64,000 bases of DNA from Arcicella sp034519515 (GCA_034519515.1 JAXHOK010000036.1:62001-126000); one strand, 5' to 3'. Positions 1 to 8,868 are shown, numbered from the stretch's first letter. The notes: generated from the sequence alone by a model not told the origin. Translations and numbers: made by a program.

Positions 1-180
1 AAAAAAAGTTGGAATAGAATCTTTTTTGGGAGTTATGTTTGGTTGGCTCCCTTTTCTTTTGATAGTATCAGTTTTTATGGATATGTTAGGCGGAATTGTG
101 TTGTAATTAGGAGTTTGTGCGTAAATACCAAAAGGAATTATCTGGGTAACTATAATGAATAAAAAGGCATTTTTTCTCAT
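1..180 (-). CDS. N-terminal part of a secreted protein (runs off the left edge)
   Basis: Read on the minus strand from an ATG at 180, 60 codons are open to the window edge. The product starts with a basic residue, a hydrophobic stretch and the end Gly-Ile-Tyr-Ala-Gln, a typical Bacteroidota signal peptide with cleavage before or after Gln22. The mature part seen is Pro-, Thr- and Lys-rich, as in a linker. The start is chosen because it gives a complete signal peptide. The rest of the protein is outside the window, so no function can be named. Confidence 0.6.
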   Translation of the reverse strand, partial: MRKNAFLFIIVTQIIPFGIYAQTPNYNTIPPNISIKTDTIKRKGSQPNITPKKDSIPTFF

Positions 181-508
181 CTATGATGGGTTAAAAGTGG
201 ACGAACAAAGATAATAATACATTTGATTTGTAAATAAGTTTGTAGTCTATTTATTTGAAGTAAATGTTTTTAATTATCTGATAATCAATGTATTAAAATT
301 ATTAATTTGTCTTGCGATGAAGCCAGAATCCAAAATCTAAAATCCAAAAACCAAACGATATTTTGTTCCCATAGACCATTGTATTATTTTTGAGACTGAA
401 TATTTTTAATTATCTAATTCTTCAATCTTTATTACATCAGTTATTTCTTAAACAGCTTCAAAGATAAATTTTCAAATTGAAGAATTTTCAAATTTTCAAA
501 TTAGAGGA
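181..508. other. Intergenic region with short degenerate repeats
   Basis: This AT-rich 328-base space separates the divergent partial gene and fabG. No gene is visible. It holds a degenerate run of the word aatccaaaa at about 326-353 and a run of attttcaaatt words at about 468-505, directly before the fabG start. The second word recurs inside the RNase P RNA gene at 6955-6990. Confidence 0.5.
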
Positions 509-1252
509 ATGTTATTACAAAACAAAGTAGTCTTAGTAACGGGTGCATCACGTGGCATCGGTCGGGCAATAGCCACTAAAATGGCTCAACAAGGGGCAAA
601 TGTTGCCTTCACATATCTTTCATCCATAGAAAAAGGAGAGGCACTCGTGGCTGAATTGGAGGCTTTTGGCGGAAAAGTGAAGGGGTATCGATCAGATGCT
701 TCCGACTACAAACAAGCCGAAGATTTAATGGCATCAGTCGTGGCAGATTTTGGCACAATTGATGTATTGATAAATAATGCTGGCATTACAAAAGATGGCT
801 TGTTGATGCGGATGTCCGAGGAACAATGGGACACGGTGATTCAAGTTAATTTGAAATCAGTTTTCAATTTGACCAAAGCCGCTACCAAGCCCATGATGAA
901 AGCAAAAGCGGGTTCAATCATCAATTTAACGTCTATTGTGGGGATTCGGGGTAATGCTGGACAAGCCAATTATGCCGCTTCGAAGGCTGGAATCATCGGT
1001 TTTACCAAATCAATAGCCCTCGAATTGGGTTCAAGAAATATTCGTTCAAATGCCATTGCACCAGGATTCATCTTAACTGAAATGACGGGTGAATTAAATG
1101 CTGAAGCCACCGCAGAATGGACAAAATCTATTCCTTTGAAAAGGGGAGGTGAAGCCGAAGAAGTGGCAGATGCCTGTATTTTTTTAGCCTCAGATATGTC
1201 AAAATACATCACTGGACAAGTGCTTCAAGTGGATGGTGGAATGCTCACTTAA
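509..1252 (+). CDS. fabG: 3-oxoacyl-[acyl-carrier-protein] reductase FabG
   Basis: A 247-residue short-chain dehydrogenase/reductase of the usual FabG length. It shows the NADP-binding GASRGIG motif at residues 12-18, NNAG at 89-92, and the catalytic tetrad Asn114, Ser142, Tyr155 and Lys159 (YAASK). The C-terminus ends in the family pattern ITGQVLQVDGGM. The family catalyses the NADPH-dependent reduction of 3-oxoacyl-ACP in type II fatty acid elongation in the cytoplasm. No other fatty acid gene is adjacent; a VWA membrane protein follows after 140 bases containing an inverted repeat, so cotranscription is doubtful. Other SDR oxidoreductases look similar, but the length and motifs favour FabG. 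Confidence 0.93.
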   Translation: MLLQNKVVLVTGASRGIGRAIATKMAQQGANVAFTYLSSIEKGEALVAELEAFGGKVKGYRSDASDYKQAEDLMASVVADFGTIDVLINNAGITKDGLLMRMSEEQWDTVIQVNLKSVFNLTKAATKPMMKAKAGSIINLTSIVGIRGNAGQANYAASKAGIIGFTKSIALELGSRNIRSNAIAPGFILTEMTGELNAEATAEWTKSIPLKRGGEAEEVADACIFLASDMSKYITGQVLQVDGGMLT

Positions 1253-1253
1253 A

Positions 1254-1385
1254 GGTAAACGGTGAAGGGTGAACGGTACACGGTAAATGAAACTTACAAT
1301 CTTTCGCATTTTCATTTATCGTTATTTCTTCAACCTTCATTTTTGAGCTTTTCTCCGTTTACCGTTCACCCTTTTACCGTTCACC
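1254..1385. repeat. Intergenic hairpin built from degenerate GGTGAACGGTAAAC words
   Basis: The arm at 1254-1286 repeats the word ggtgaacggtaaa in slightly changed forms. The arm at 1354-1385 carries its reverse complement. Both arms are degenerate tandem repeats, so the region can fold in several registers. The 16-base word CCGTTTACCGTTCACC occurs here and again at 8300-8315, showing that this is a dispersed family. Confidence 0.7.
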
Positions 1386-1392
1386 GAACAAC

Positions 1393-3474
1393 ATGAAATT
1401 CGATTTTCTTTTTCAATCTTCTCCTTGGTTTGTGCCGCTTTGTTTGTTGGTTGGGGGGCTTTATGCTCTTGCATTATATCAAAAAAATACAAATTGGTCT
1501 AATACACAAAACTATCTAATGAGTGCTTTTCGGTTCTTGTCGGTCAGTTTGTTGTGTCTTTTGTTATTGAATTTTTTGATTCGGCAATTAACGCAAACTA
1601 CCCAGAAGAAAACCGTAGTTTTTGCTCTTGATAATTCGCAATCAATGTTAGTTGCTGGGCAGAAAAACTTGACCGATTTAATGGCTGGATTGTTAAAATT
1701 GAAAGAAGAATTAACTGCCGAGAAATTCAATGTATCCTTTGCATCTTTGGATGACGAAACAAATCAAAGCCTTGATAATCTGAAATTTAACAAGAAAACT
1801 TCCAATATTTCAGGGATGCTTTCGGGCGTAAAGAATGCCTTTGAAGGAGAGAATCTTACGGATGTAGTTTTGATTTCAGATGGTATTGCCAACCAAGGAC
1901 TTTCGCCAGCTTCTGAGAATTTTAGTTTTTCAGTTCACGCCATAGGGTTGGGTGATACAATTCCTAAAAAAGACGTTGCCATCAAAGCTGTGTATGCTAA
2001 TAAAGTAGCGTACTTGGGTAATAAGTTCCCTATTCAAATTGATGTATCAGCTTTTGGATTTTCTGGGAAAAGTGCCAATGTATATTTGAAACAAGGCGGT
2101 AAGATTTTAGAAAAACAGCCAGTGGTTTTCAAGCAAAATGATGACTTAAAAACGGTTTCTTTCAATTCAATCGCCAACCAAATTGGGGTTCAGCATTTGG
2201 TGGTTGAGGTTGATGTTTTGAGCGGGGAATTTTCTAATCGCAACAATCACCAAGATGTTTATGTGGAAGTGATTGATGGCAAAGAGAAGATTCTGTTGTT
2301 GGCACTTTCGCCACACCCAGACATCAAAGCCTTGAAAAGTATCATTGAGAAAAATGAGAATTATGAACTGGATATTAAGGTTCTAACCGAAAATTCCAAT
2401 CCTGACATTGCCTCAAAAAAATATGATTTATTAATATTACATCAGTTGCCTGATTATTTCAATAGTTACGCCAGTTTATTTAAGCCACTTATCGAAAAAG
2501 GTACGCCAGTGATGTTCATTTTGGGTAATCAGTCGGGGACAACTTATTTGAATCAGCTCAATCAAGTCATGCAAATAAGTTCGCAGGCGGGGCAGAGTGA
2601 TAAGGTTACGGGGGCGTACAATCCCAATTTTAAAGCCCTAAATTTTGAGGCCGAGAAGATGGAAATTATCAAGAAATTACCCCAAATTTCAGTGCCTTTT
2701 GGTGAGTTTAAATTATTACCCAATTCAGAAGTTTTATTGTATCAAAAAGTGGGTGCTGTTCAAACCCAGAAACCGCTTTTAGTAGTAAATACGGGCGTAA
2801 AGAAATCAGCCATTTTTACTGGAGAAGGCTTATGGTCTTGGCGTTTGGAGGAATTTCAACTGTCTGAAAAACAGGAAATTGTGGATGATATTATTTTAAA
2901 AACGTTACAGTTTATTTCTGTCAAAGATGATAAACGTAAATTGAGAGTTTATCCCGTTAATACCGAATTTGTTTTGGGTGAAAAAGTAGTTTTTGAAACA
3001 GAAATTTATAATGCTATCTATGAAAAACTGTACAATTTGCCCATCAAATTAGAAATAAAAGACGAAAAAGGAGTCTCTCGCAATTTTACTTACACTACCG
3101 CAGCCGATAATACAAAATTTGAATTGAGTTCGCTCCCGGCGGGTGTATATCGCTATCGTGCGAGTACCACGGTTTTGGGTAAAACTGAACTTTCAACGGG
3201 GGAATTTGTGATAAAAGATGTGCAATTAGAAAATCAAAACCTCACCGCAGATTTTGATGTTTTGAGACAATTATCGACCAAAACAGGCGGTAAGTTTTTC
3301 AATAACACTCAATTGGAAGAAATCAAGAGAACAATATTAAATCACCAAGTACCAGAAAAAATTGATGCCACCGAAGATTTGAAAGAAATGATAAGTTTAC
3401 GCTGGTTTTTCTTTTTGATTTTAGCGTTACTGACTGCTGAATGGGTGATGCGGAAGTATTTGGGTGGATATTAA
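1393..3474 (+). CDS. Membrane-anchored von Willebrand factor A domain protein
   Basis: 693 residues. Two membrane segments lie near the N-terminus (about 11-30 and 45-64). A VWA fold begins at residue 75 with the metal-site pattern Asp80-x-Ser82-x-Ser84, followed by the later motif LISDGIANQG. A long extracytoplasmic region follows, with Ig-like sections around residues 520-600. A final hydrophobic segment lies at about 668-685 before a short basic tail. Membrane VWA proteins of this layout in Bacteroidota resemble the BatA/BatB family, but here the gene stands alone, without MoxR or other Bat genes. Its role is unknown; a metal-dependent protein-interaction scaffold in the envelope is an inference. 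The stop codon shares the sequence TTAA with the stop of the next, convergent gene. Confidence 0.75.
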   Translation: MKFDFLFQSSPWFVPLCLLVGGLYALALYQKNTNWSNTQNYLMSAFRFLSVSLLCLLLLNFLIRQLTQTTQKKTVVFALDNSQSMLVAGQKNLTDLMAGLLKLKEELTAEKFNVSFASLDDETNQSLDNLKFNKKTSNISGMLSGVKNAFEGENLTDVVLISDGIANQGLSPASENFSFSVHAIGLGDTIPKKDVAIKAVYANKVAYLGNKFPIQIDVSAFGFSGKSANVYLKQGGKILEKQPVVFKQNDDLKTVSFNSIANQIGVQHLVVEVDVLSGEFSNRNNHQDVYVEVIDGKEKILLLALSPHPDIKALKSIIEKNENYELDIKVLTENSNPDIASKKYDLLILHQLPDYFNSYASLFKPLIEKGTPVMFILGNQSGTTYLNQLNQVMQISSQAGQSDKVTGAYNPNFKALNFEAEKMEIIKKLPQISVPFGEFKLLPNSEVLLYQKVGAVQTQKPLLVVNTGVKKSAIFTGEGLWSWRLEEFQLSEKQEIVDDIILKTLQFISVKDDKRKLRVYPVNTEFVLGEKVVFETEIYNAIYEKLYNLPIKLEIKDEKGVSRNFTYTTAADNTKFELSSLPAGVYRYRASTTVLGKTELSTGEFVIKDVQLENQNLTADFDVLRQLSTKTGGKFFNNTQLEEIKRTILNHQVPEKIDATEDLKEMISLRWFFFLILALLTAEWVMRKYLGGY

Positions 3475-4103
3475 ATCCCTTCAAAATACTCCGCAATATA
3501 TGCTTTCGCACGTTTCAAAATAGCAAAAATATTCAAAATATCAGCCTGTGTGGCATCATACGCTAAACTTACAGAATATTCATTTTTATCTAATATAACA
3601 AAAAACCAAAATCGTCCCACGATGTAAGAACCTAAAATAGGTCTATTATCATTGTTCCGAATTTGAGCTGTTACCATCGCCACTAATAATTGTCCAAGTG
3701 GGTCATTGTCTTTCTTTTTTTCTTGTTTGTATTCGTGGATGAAAAAGAAAGGGTGCTTTGGTTCAACTTTTCCAGTAGCAATCACAAAATCTACATTTCC
3801 CGAAATTGTTTTATTATTATATACTGCTGATAGTTTACGACCCAAGAAAGCCTTGTATTTACTATTATCAATTTCTACTAAATCCATCAACAAGCCCAAG
3901 AATTGATACTTTAATTCTTCTTCGTTCCAAGCCTCCACATTATCGATTAGTCTATTTTTTAAAATTTCCAAACGTTTTTGAATATAATCATCACCATCGA
4001 AAGGAGCTTCCAGCCAATTTGTAAGAGTTTTGTGGTTTTTTATTCTCACAACTCCAAATGTATCTTCAACATCTTCAAATGTCCAATTTTCAAAAGATTT
4101 CAT
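3471..4103 (-). CDS. PD-(D/E)XK nuclease-like hypothetical protein
   Basis: A 210-residue protein without a signal peptide. Asp105 (NVDFVIA) followed by Glu124-Tyr-Lys126 (IHEYKQE), separated by a hydrophobic strand, fits the D...ExK active-site layout of PD-(D/E)XK enzymes. Acidic residues at 61-63 could supply the upstream glutamate. Similar stand-alone proteins are common in Bacteroidota and usually carry no named function. There is no methyltransferase or other restriction gene nearby, so a restriction role is not supported. The gene converges on the VWA gene, the two stops overlapping, and is divergent from the DUF2027 gene with a 77-base gap. Confidence 0.6.
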   Translation of the reverse strand: MKSFENWTFEDVEDTFGVVRIKNHKTLTNWLEAPFDGDDYIQKRLEILKNRLIDNVEAWNEEELKYQFLGLLMDLVEIDNSKYKAFLGRKLSAVYNNKTISGNVDFVIATGKVEPKHPFFFIHEYKQEKKKDNDPLGQLLVAMVTAQIRNNDNRPILGSYIVGRFWFFVILDKNEYSVSLAYDATQADILNIFAILKRAKAYIAEYFEGI

Positions 4104-4180
4104 AATCTGTCATTTTTGTTTTACCCCAAATTTAGTAAATTTTTCCTTAATTTCGTATTACAATTACACATGCAAACATC

Positions 4181-5164
4181 ATGAACATAGGAGACCGAGT
4201 ACGCCTCATGCGAGGAAAAGAAGAAGGAATTGTTACAAAATTATTGGGTAATGGACTCATTGAAATAGAGATTGAAGACGGTTTTACCATTCCAGTAAAA
4301 CATTCGGATGTAGTGGTTATTCACGAAATGGAGCAGAAGGTTTTTAACCCAACGCCCGCTTCCCGAATAGAGCCACAAGTTATTGATAGGCGTTCACCCG
4401 TGACTGAAATCTTAGCAAATCGTGGAATTTATATGGCTTTTGTGCCTAATAATGACCGTGAATTATCCCAATATCTCATCAATAATACTGATTGGGAATT
4501 ACCATTTATGCTTTCGGTTGGTTCAGACCCGCATCACAAAGGCTTGGCGGCAGGGACTTTAAAGGCTAAAACAACCCTGAAAATTCAAAACGTTTTAGTT
4601 CAGAACTTTGAAGATTGGGGAACGTTCACTTTTCAAGCCTTTTTATTCCGTTTGGCATTTATGAAACTACCCGAACCGATTATCAAACGCTTGAAATTCA
4701 GGGTAAATACTTTCTTCAAAAATAAATCAAAAGCTCCTTTACTAAATCAAGATGCCCATCTTTTTCAACTGGATGCGGATGATTCCGTTACGCCCGTAAA
4801 TTTAAACATTGACCCCGCCAAAATTGTGGAACAAATGTTTGAAAAACAAGTACCTATTGCAGCAATGAGTTTGCCCATAAAACCAGCTTTAACGGTTGAT
4901 TTACACATCGAAATGCTTACGCCCGATGCTTGGGCAATGACTAATCCCGAGATAATGTCTTTACAAATGTCCACTTTTGAAAGACAATTTGAAGCCGCAA
5001 TTGCGAATGGAATGGATGAAATTATTTTTATTCACGGAGTTGGAAATGGCGTTTTGCGTGATGCAATTCACAGACGGCTTTCAGGCAATAAAAACGTACA
5101 ATATTTTGAAGATGCTCAGAAAGAAAAGTTCGGGTATGGGGCTACGAAGGTGAAAATAAAGTAG
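4181..5164 (+). CDS. DUF2027 family protein with C-terminal Smr domain
   Basis: 327 residues, no signal peptide. The N-terminal ~50 residues form a small beta-rich module beginning MNIGDRVRLMRGKEEG, as in the Bacteroidota DUF2027 proteins. The middle (about 80-190) is a beta-rich domain. The C-terminal ~85 residues are an Smr domain, with the DLHIE start and the loop IHGVGNGVLRDAI near residue 285. Smr domains relate to the MutS2 C-terminus and bind or nick nucleic acids; the cellular role of the DUF2027-Smr fusion is not known to me. The start is the first ATG of the open frame, 77 bases from the divergent neighbour. Confidence 0.85.
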   Translation: MNIGDRVRLMRGKEEGIVTKLLGNGLIEIEIEDGFTIPVKHSDVVVIHEMEQKVFNPTPASRIEPQVIDRRSPVTEILANRGIYMAFVPNNDRELSQYLINNTDWELPFMLSVGSDPHHKGLAAGTLKAKTTLKIQNVLVQNFEDWGTFTFQAFLFRLAFMKLPEPIIKRLKFRVNTFFKNKSKAPLLNQDAHLFQLDADDSVTPVNLNIDPAKIVEQMFEKQVPIAAMSLPIKPALTVDLHIEMLTPDAWAMTNPEIMSLQMSTFERQFEAAIANGMDEIIFIHGVGNGVLRDAIHRRLSGNKNVQYFEDAQKEKFGYGATKVKIK

Positions 5165-5224
5165 ATTTTATACTCAAACTTTTATTTCATTCGTTTTAAA
5201 AAAAAATATTTTAACATAACCCAA

Positions 5225-6692
5225 ATGAATCAAAAATATTTAGCTTTCGCTTTGTTTGCCATATTTATTCAAGGCTGTGCGAGTTCAAAACCCAGTACAA
5301 ATTCTTCAAGCGGAGTAGGAGGTGGTACTTCAACAACCGTAACTCAACCAGGCGTTATCCAATCTAACCCCGAAGCCCCCAAGGAATCTTATCTTTATAA
5401 AGGAAAACAAGTGGAAAAAAATGTTTCAACCATCGGAATCCCTTTTGAAATCATGATGGCAGACGTAGAACGTCAGATAAATGCCAATGTCAAAGATTTG
5501 GTTTTTGAAGATAATTCAATGGATGATAACAATTACGACAACTTTGTATGTAAAGTCTATAAACGTGAAAATATTGTCGTAACCACTCAGAATGAGGCTT
5601 TTGTCTTTAATGTTCCTTTGAAAGTGTGGGCAAAGGTTGGGTTATAAAGTGATGGGAATGAGTATTCCTCCGCAAGAATTAAATTTTGAATTCAACGTAA
5701 AATTTGGCTCAAAATTTTCCCTTGCTTCCAACTGGGAAGCCAACGTTCAGAGTTATCCCATTGGTTATGATTGGATAAAAAAGCCAACCGTCCGACTCGC
5801 AGGATTCGATATTTCAGTAGCTGGATTAGTGGAAAAAGCCCTCAATTCAAAGCAAGATGCCATTTTGAAGGCTTTGGATGATGCCGTTCGCAAGAATGTA
5901 GAAATTAAAAAATACATCGTTCAGGCTTGGAATACTGCTATGCAGCCGTATCTGCTTTCTGAAAAATACCGTACATGGTTAAAAATTACACCCACCGAAT
6001 TGCAAATGACTCCGCTCACCACAGCGAATAACAAAGTGAAAGCTACCATCGGTATTTTGGCATATACTGAAACCATCACAGGAACAAAACCGCTGGTTAC
6101 GCCTGTGGCAACTGTGCCAGATTTAAAAATAGTCAATCAAATTGCCGATGATTTCAAGGTTGGAATTATTGCCGAAATTCCGTTAAGCGAAGCCGCAAAA
6201 TTGACGGGAGATACTTTGGTTGGTCAAAATTTCTCTTTCAAAGATGGAAAATATAATGTACGGGTAACAGATATTGATATTTACGGAGAAGGTGATAAAA
6301 TGGTTATCAAATCGGGACTTTCAGGAAATATAAACGGTAGAATATATTTCAAAGGTACACCAACTTATGACCCTGCCACCAAGTCGGTTTTCTTAAATGA
6401 TTTTGATTATGACCTTAAAACCAGAAATTTTTTAGTTGGCACAGCCAATTGGTTATTTCAAGGAGCTTTTACCAAAAATATGAAGGAAGCCATGACATTT
6501 AACATCGGCGGGCAAGTGGATGAAATGAAAAAGCAAGTACAAGCCAATCTGAACCGACAAGTTTCAAAAGGCGTAAATCTTCACGGAAACGTGGTGGATT
6601 TAGTGCCAGATAAAGTTTACATGACTCCCAATTCTATTATTGCAGTAATTAAAGCAACGGGAAAATTGGATATAAAAATTGATGGACTCTGA
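5225..6692 (+). CDS. DUF4403 family lipoprotein, split by a +1 frame break
   Basis: The first frame (5225-5647, 140 aa) starts with a lipoprotein signal peptide whose lipobox is IQGCAS, then a Ser/Thr/Gly-rich linker. It ends at TAA just after VWAKVGL. The next frame (5637-6692) continues GYKVMGMSIPPQEL and carries the body of the family, including SGNINGRIYFKGTP and a long C-terminal helix region. Removing one G from GGG at 5639-5641 joins them into one protein of about 488 residues, near the normal family length. This looks like a sequencing error or a recent mutation. The function of DUF4403 proteins is not known; they are envelope lipoproteins. Confidence 0.8.
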
Positions 6693-6698
6693 AAAAGT

Positions 6699-6760
6699 TT
6701 GAGGTTTGAATTGTAGAGTTATTGATTAGTATTTCAACAACTCTACAATTCAAACCTCAA
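6699..6760. terminator. 20-bp perfect inverted repeat between DUF4403 and rnpB
   Basis: The arm gaggtttgaattgtagagtt at 6701-6720 is perfectly complementary to 6739-6758 with an 18-base loop. It sits between two convergent genes and could end transcription from either side. On the plus strand it is followed by A-rich sequence rather than a T tract; on the minus strand only a short T run follows. It may therefore be a stabilising hairpin rather than a classical terminator. Confidence 0.6.
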
Positions 6761-6898
6761 AAAATAAAAAACAAATCTATAAGCCGCATTCTGTATCTCC
6801 GATTATCATTGCTGATAATCAAAAACTCTTATCATTTATCTCGACGCACCGTCACCGATACGCTCTATCGACCTACCCGCTGACATCAGGCGAACAAC

Positions 6899-6990
6899 CT
6901 TTTTTTTGTTCAATTATTCTATTTGGAAATTTGTCGATTTGAAAATGTTTCCATTTCCAAATTTTCAAATTAACTCATTTTCAAATTAAA
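6899..6990 (-). repeat. Repeat-built extension in the P16/P17 region of rnpB
   Basis: About 90 bases lie between the helix strands corresponding to P17. They are AT-rich and contain several forms of the word attttcaaatt and its complement (ggaaat, tttgaaaatg, caaattttcaaatt), able to fold back on themselves. The same word stands just upstream of fabG (482-505). The flanking conserved RNase P segments are intact, so the insertion extends a peripheral helix without touching the catalytic core. Confidence 0.7.
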
Positions 6991-7090
6991 CTTCTCGCCA
7001 GCTTATTTGGTCTTTCAACTCATGAGGTTTACAGCTGCCCTTGATGTCGCCACCAAGGCGGTAGGCTCTTACTCTACCTTTTCACCCTTA

Positions 7091-7225
7091 CCTATTTAGG
7101 GAATTAGGGATTAGGGGTTAGAAATTGTAGTAGTAAATAGAATATTTAGCAAAATATTAATGCTAATTTTCCCTAATTACCCAATCCCTAATTACCTAAT
7201 CCCTAATTACCCTAATCCCCAAAAG
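7091..7225 (-). repeat. Telomere-like ATTAGGG-word extension of the rnpB P12 helix
   Basis: One arm (7096-7122) is a degenerate series of ttagggaattaggg words. The other (7172-7220) is the complement, in the form ccctaattacc repeated about six times. The loop between them is AT-rich. The two arms face each other exactly where helix P12 lies in type A RNase P RNA, between the taccgcc and ggtaaggg blocks. The repeats are imperfect, as in the other intergenic hairpins of this window. Confidence 0.75.
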
Positions 7226-7521
7226 GCGGTAATTTTCTGTTGCACTGGCTGTTGCGGTTTCGTCACCAAAACCGCACCTTCCCGTTAGGAAGCATGATGC
7301 TCTACGTTGTGCGGACTTTCCTCCCCTCACACTAAATGTGAAAGGCGATAAGACGATTTGTTTTCGGGGGCAAAGGTAAAGATTTAAGAATCAATTTTTA
7401 AATTTTAACTTTTAATTTTTAATTCAGCCTTGCCATCTCCCAATAAATCACTATCTTTGCACTCCAATTTACAAATACCATAACCGAAGGACGGGTTCCT
7501 TCATTAAATCGTAAATAACAG

Positions 7522-8205
7522 ATGGCTGTTAAAATTAGATTAGCACGTCGTGGACGTAAAAAATTAGCGATGTATGACATCGTAGTAGCTGATGCCAGAG
7601 CTCCACGTGATGGTAAATTCATCGAAAAAATCGGTACTTACAATCCAAACACAAACCCTGCTTCAATCGTTTTGAACGAAGCAAATGCTTTGAAATGGAT
7701 TATGAACGGTGCTCAACCAACTGACACAACTCGTGCCATTTTATCATATAAAGGTATATTATTGAAAAAACACTTACAAGTAGGTGTAAATAAAGGTGCA
7801 ATTACACAAGAGTCAGCCGATGAGAAATTCGGAGCTTGGAAAGAGGTTAAAGAGGCAAAAATCATAGGTAAGTCTGATGGTTTAGATGTGAAAGCAGCCG
7901 CTGACAAAGCAACTCGTATGGCAAGAGAAGTAGAAATCAATGCAGCACGTGCAGCGGCAATTGTTAAGAAAAATACAGTTGAAGTGCCAGTAGAAGAGGT
8001 TGAAGAAGAAGTTGAAGCAGAAGCACCAGTGGTTGAAGAAGTTGTAGCGGAAGTTCCAGCGGTTGAGGAAGTTGTAGCAGAAGCACCAGCAGTGGTTGAA
8101 GAAGTTGCATCAGAAGCACCAGCAGTGGTTGAAGAAGCACCAGTAGCTGAGCCAGTTGCAGAAGCACCAGCAACCGAAGAAGCAAAAGCAGAATCAGCCG
8201 AATAG
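7522..8205 (+). CDS. rpsP: 30S ribosomal protein S16 with long acidic tail
   Basis: 227 residues. The first ~85 are the conserved S16 fold (MAVKIRLARRGRKK, then DARAPRDGKFIEKIGTYNP). A Bacteroidota-type extension to about 160 follows. The last ~63 residues are a low-complexity tail of Val, Glu, Ala and Pro in repeats such as VPAVEEVVAEAP. Many S16 proteins have only about 80-90 residues. S16 helps assemble the 30S body. The gene precedes rimM and trmD, the usual order, but a strong terminator hairpin lies between rpsP and rimM. The acidic tail is probably disordered; its role is unknown. Confidence 0.96.
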   Translation: MAVKIRLARRGRKKLAMYDIVVADARAPRDGKFIEKIGTYNPNTNPASIVLNEANALKWIMNGAQPTDTTRAILSYKGILLKKHLQVGVNKGAITQESADEKFGAWKEVKEAKIIGKSDGLDVKAAADKATRMAREVEINAARAAAIVKKNTVEVPVEEVEEEVEAEAPVVEEVVAEVPAVEEVVAEAPAVVEEVASEAPAVVEEAPVAEPVAEAPATEEAKAESAE

Positions 8206-8238
8206 TTTCATTAAAAATTTAGCTTTTCAATAAGATTT

Positions 8239-8284
8239 AAAAATGATACAAAGCAATTATATGTGTTTTGTATCATTTTTTTTT
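8239..8284 (+). terminator. Rho-independent terminator after rpsP
   Basis: The stem aaatgatacaaa pairs with ttttgtatcattt around a 13-base loop and is followed by a run of nine T. It lies 35-80 bases after the rpsP stop codon and should reduce read-through into rimM-trmD. Confidence 0.85.
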
Positions 8285-8297
8285 AAAAGAATATCCG

Positions 8298-8332
8298 AAC
8301 CGTTTACCGTTCACCTTTAACCGTGAACCGAT
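8298..8332. repeat. Dispersed CCGTTTACCGTTCACC repeat
   Basis: A short degenerate tandem (ccgtttaccgttcacctttaa, then ccgtgaaccg) lies just before the rimM start. It shares 16 identical bases with the right arm of the hairpin at 1354-1385 and is partly self-complementary. Confidence 0.65.
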
Positions 8333-8337
8333 AAATA

Positions 8338-8868
8338 ATGACAAAAGATAATTGTTTTGAATTAGGAAAAATTACTAAAACACACGGACTGAAAGGGGAA
8401 GTTGTGCTATGGTTAGATGTTGATTTTCCAGAAGATTATGAAGATTTAGAAAGCATATTCTTGGATGTAAAGGGCGAGTTAGTGCCTTATTTTATGGATT
8501 CGTACAGACTCTCGGGTAATCGTGCCATTGTGCAGTTTGAAGATATTGATACCTTCGAGAAGGCCGAAGCAATGGTTAATCTTGAAGCATTTTTGCCTTT
8601 GGAAGAATTGCCAGAACTGGAAGGAGACCAATTTTATTATCATGAAATCATCGGTTTTCAAATAAAAGATAAGAATTTAGGCGATTTAGGAACCGTCCAA
8701 ACTGTTCATTCCATGCAAGCCCAAGACCTTTTGGTGATGGATTATAAAGGCTGTGAAGTTTTAATTCCTGTTATTCCAGAGATTGTTTTGGAGGCGGATA
8801 AAGAATCTAAGATTCTGAATGTGAATTTACCAGAGGGTTTATTGGAGGTTTACCTAAACAATGATTGA
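8338..8868 (+). CDS. rimM: Ribosome maturation factor RimM
   Basis: 176 residues, the normal length. The N-terminal beta-barrel begins with ELGKITKTHGLKGEVV, the RimM signature. The C-terminal half is a PRC-barrel, with FYYHEIIGFQI, LLVMDYKG and the end motif VLIPVIPEIV. RimM binds S19 and the 30S head during 16S rRNA maturation. It sits between rpsP and trmD as in most bacteria. The stop codon lies inside the left arm of an inverted repeat that separates it from trmD. Confidence 0.95.
   Translation: MTKDNCFELGKITKTHGLKGEVVLWLDVDFPEDYEDLESIFLDVKGELVPYFMDSYRLSGNRAIVQFEDIDTFEKAEAMVNLEAFLPLEELPELEGDQFYYHEIIGFQIKDKNLGDLGTVQTVHSMQAQDLLVMDYKGCEVLIPVIPEIVLEADKESKILNVNLPEGLLEVYLNND

Larger units (their letters stand above)
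6768..7365 (-). ncRNA. rnpB: RNase P RNA (type A), with enlarged P12 and P16/P17 regions
   Basis: The minus strand shows the hallmark blocks in order: gaggaaagtccgcaca (7304-7330 region), the P-loop segment cagtgcaacagaaaattacc, ggtaagggtgaaaaggtag with aagagcctaccgcc, aagaccaaata, gggtaggtcgatagagc, and a 3' end in gcggcttat. The 5' stretch aaacaaatc pairs with gatttgttt at the 3' end as helix P1, which sets the ends. RNase P RNA is the ribozyme that matures tRNA 5' ends. At about 600 nt it is far longer than the usual 350-400. The excess lies in two hairpins, one in the P12 position and one in P16/P17, both made of short degenerate repeats. Confidence 0.92.

Noticed and set aside
7091..7225. 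Telomere-like TTAGGG words as a chromosome end or G-quadruplex
   Set aside because: The words are degenerate, face each other as arms of a hairpin and sit inside a clear RNase P RNA. Nothing suggests a DNA end.
7964..8185. Leucine-rich open frame on the minus strand
   Set aside because: It is the complement of the Glu/Val/Ala/Pro tail of S16 and follows from that composition.
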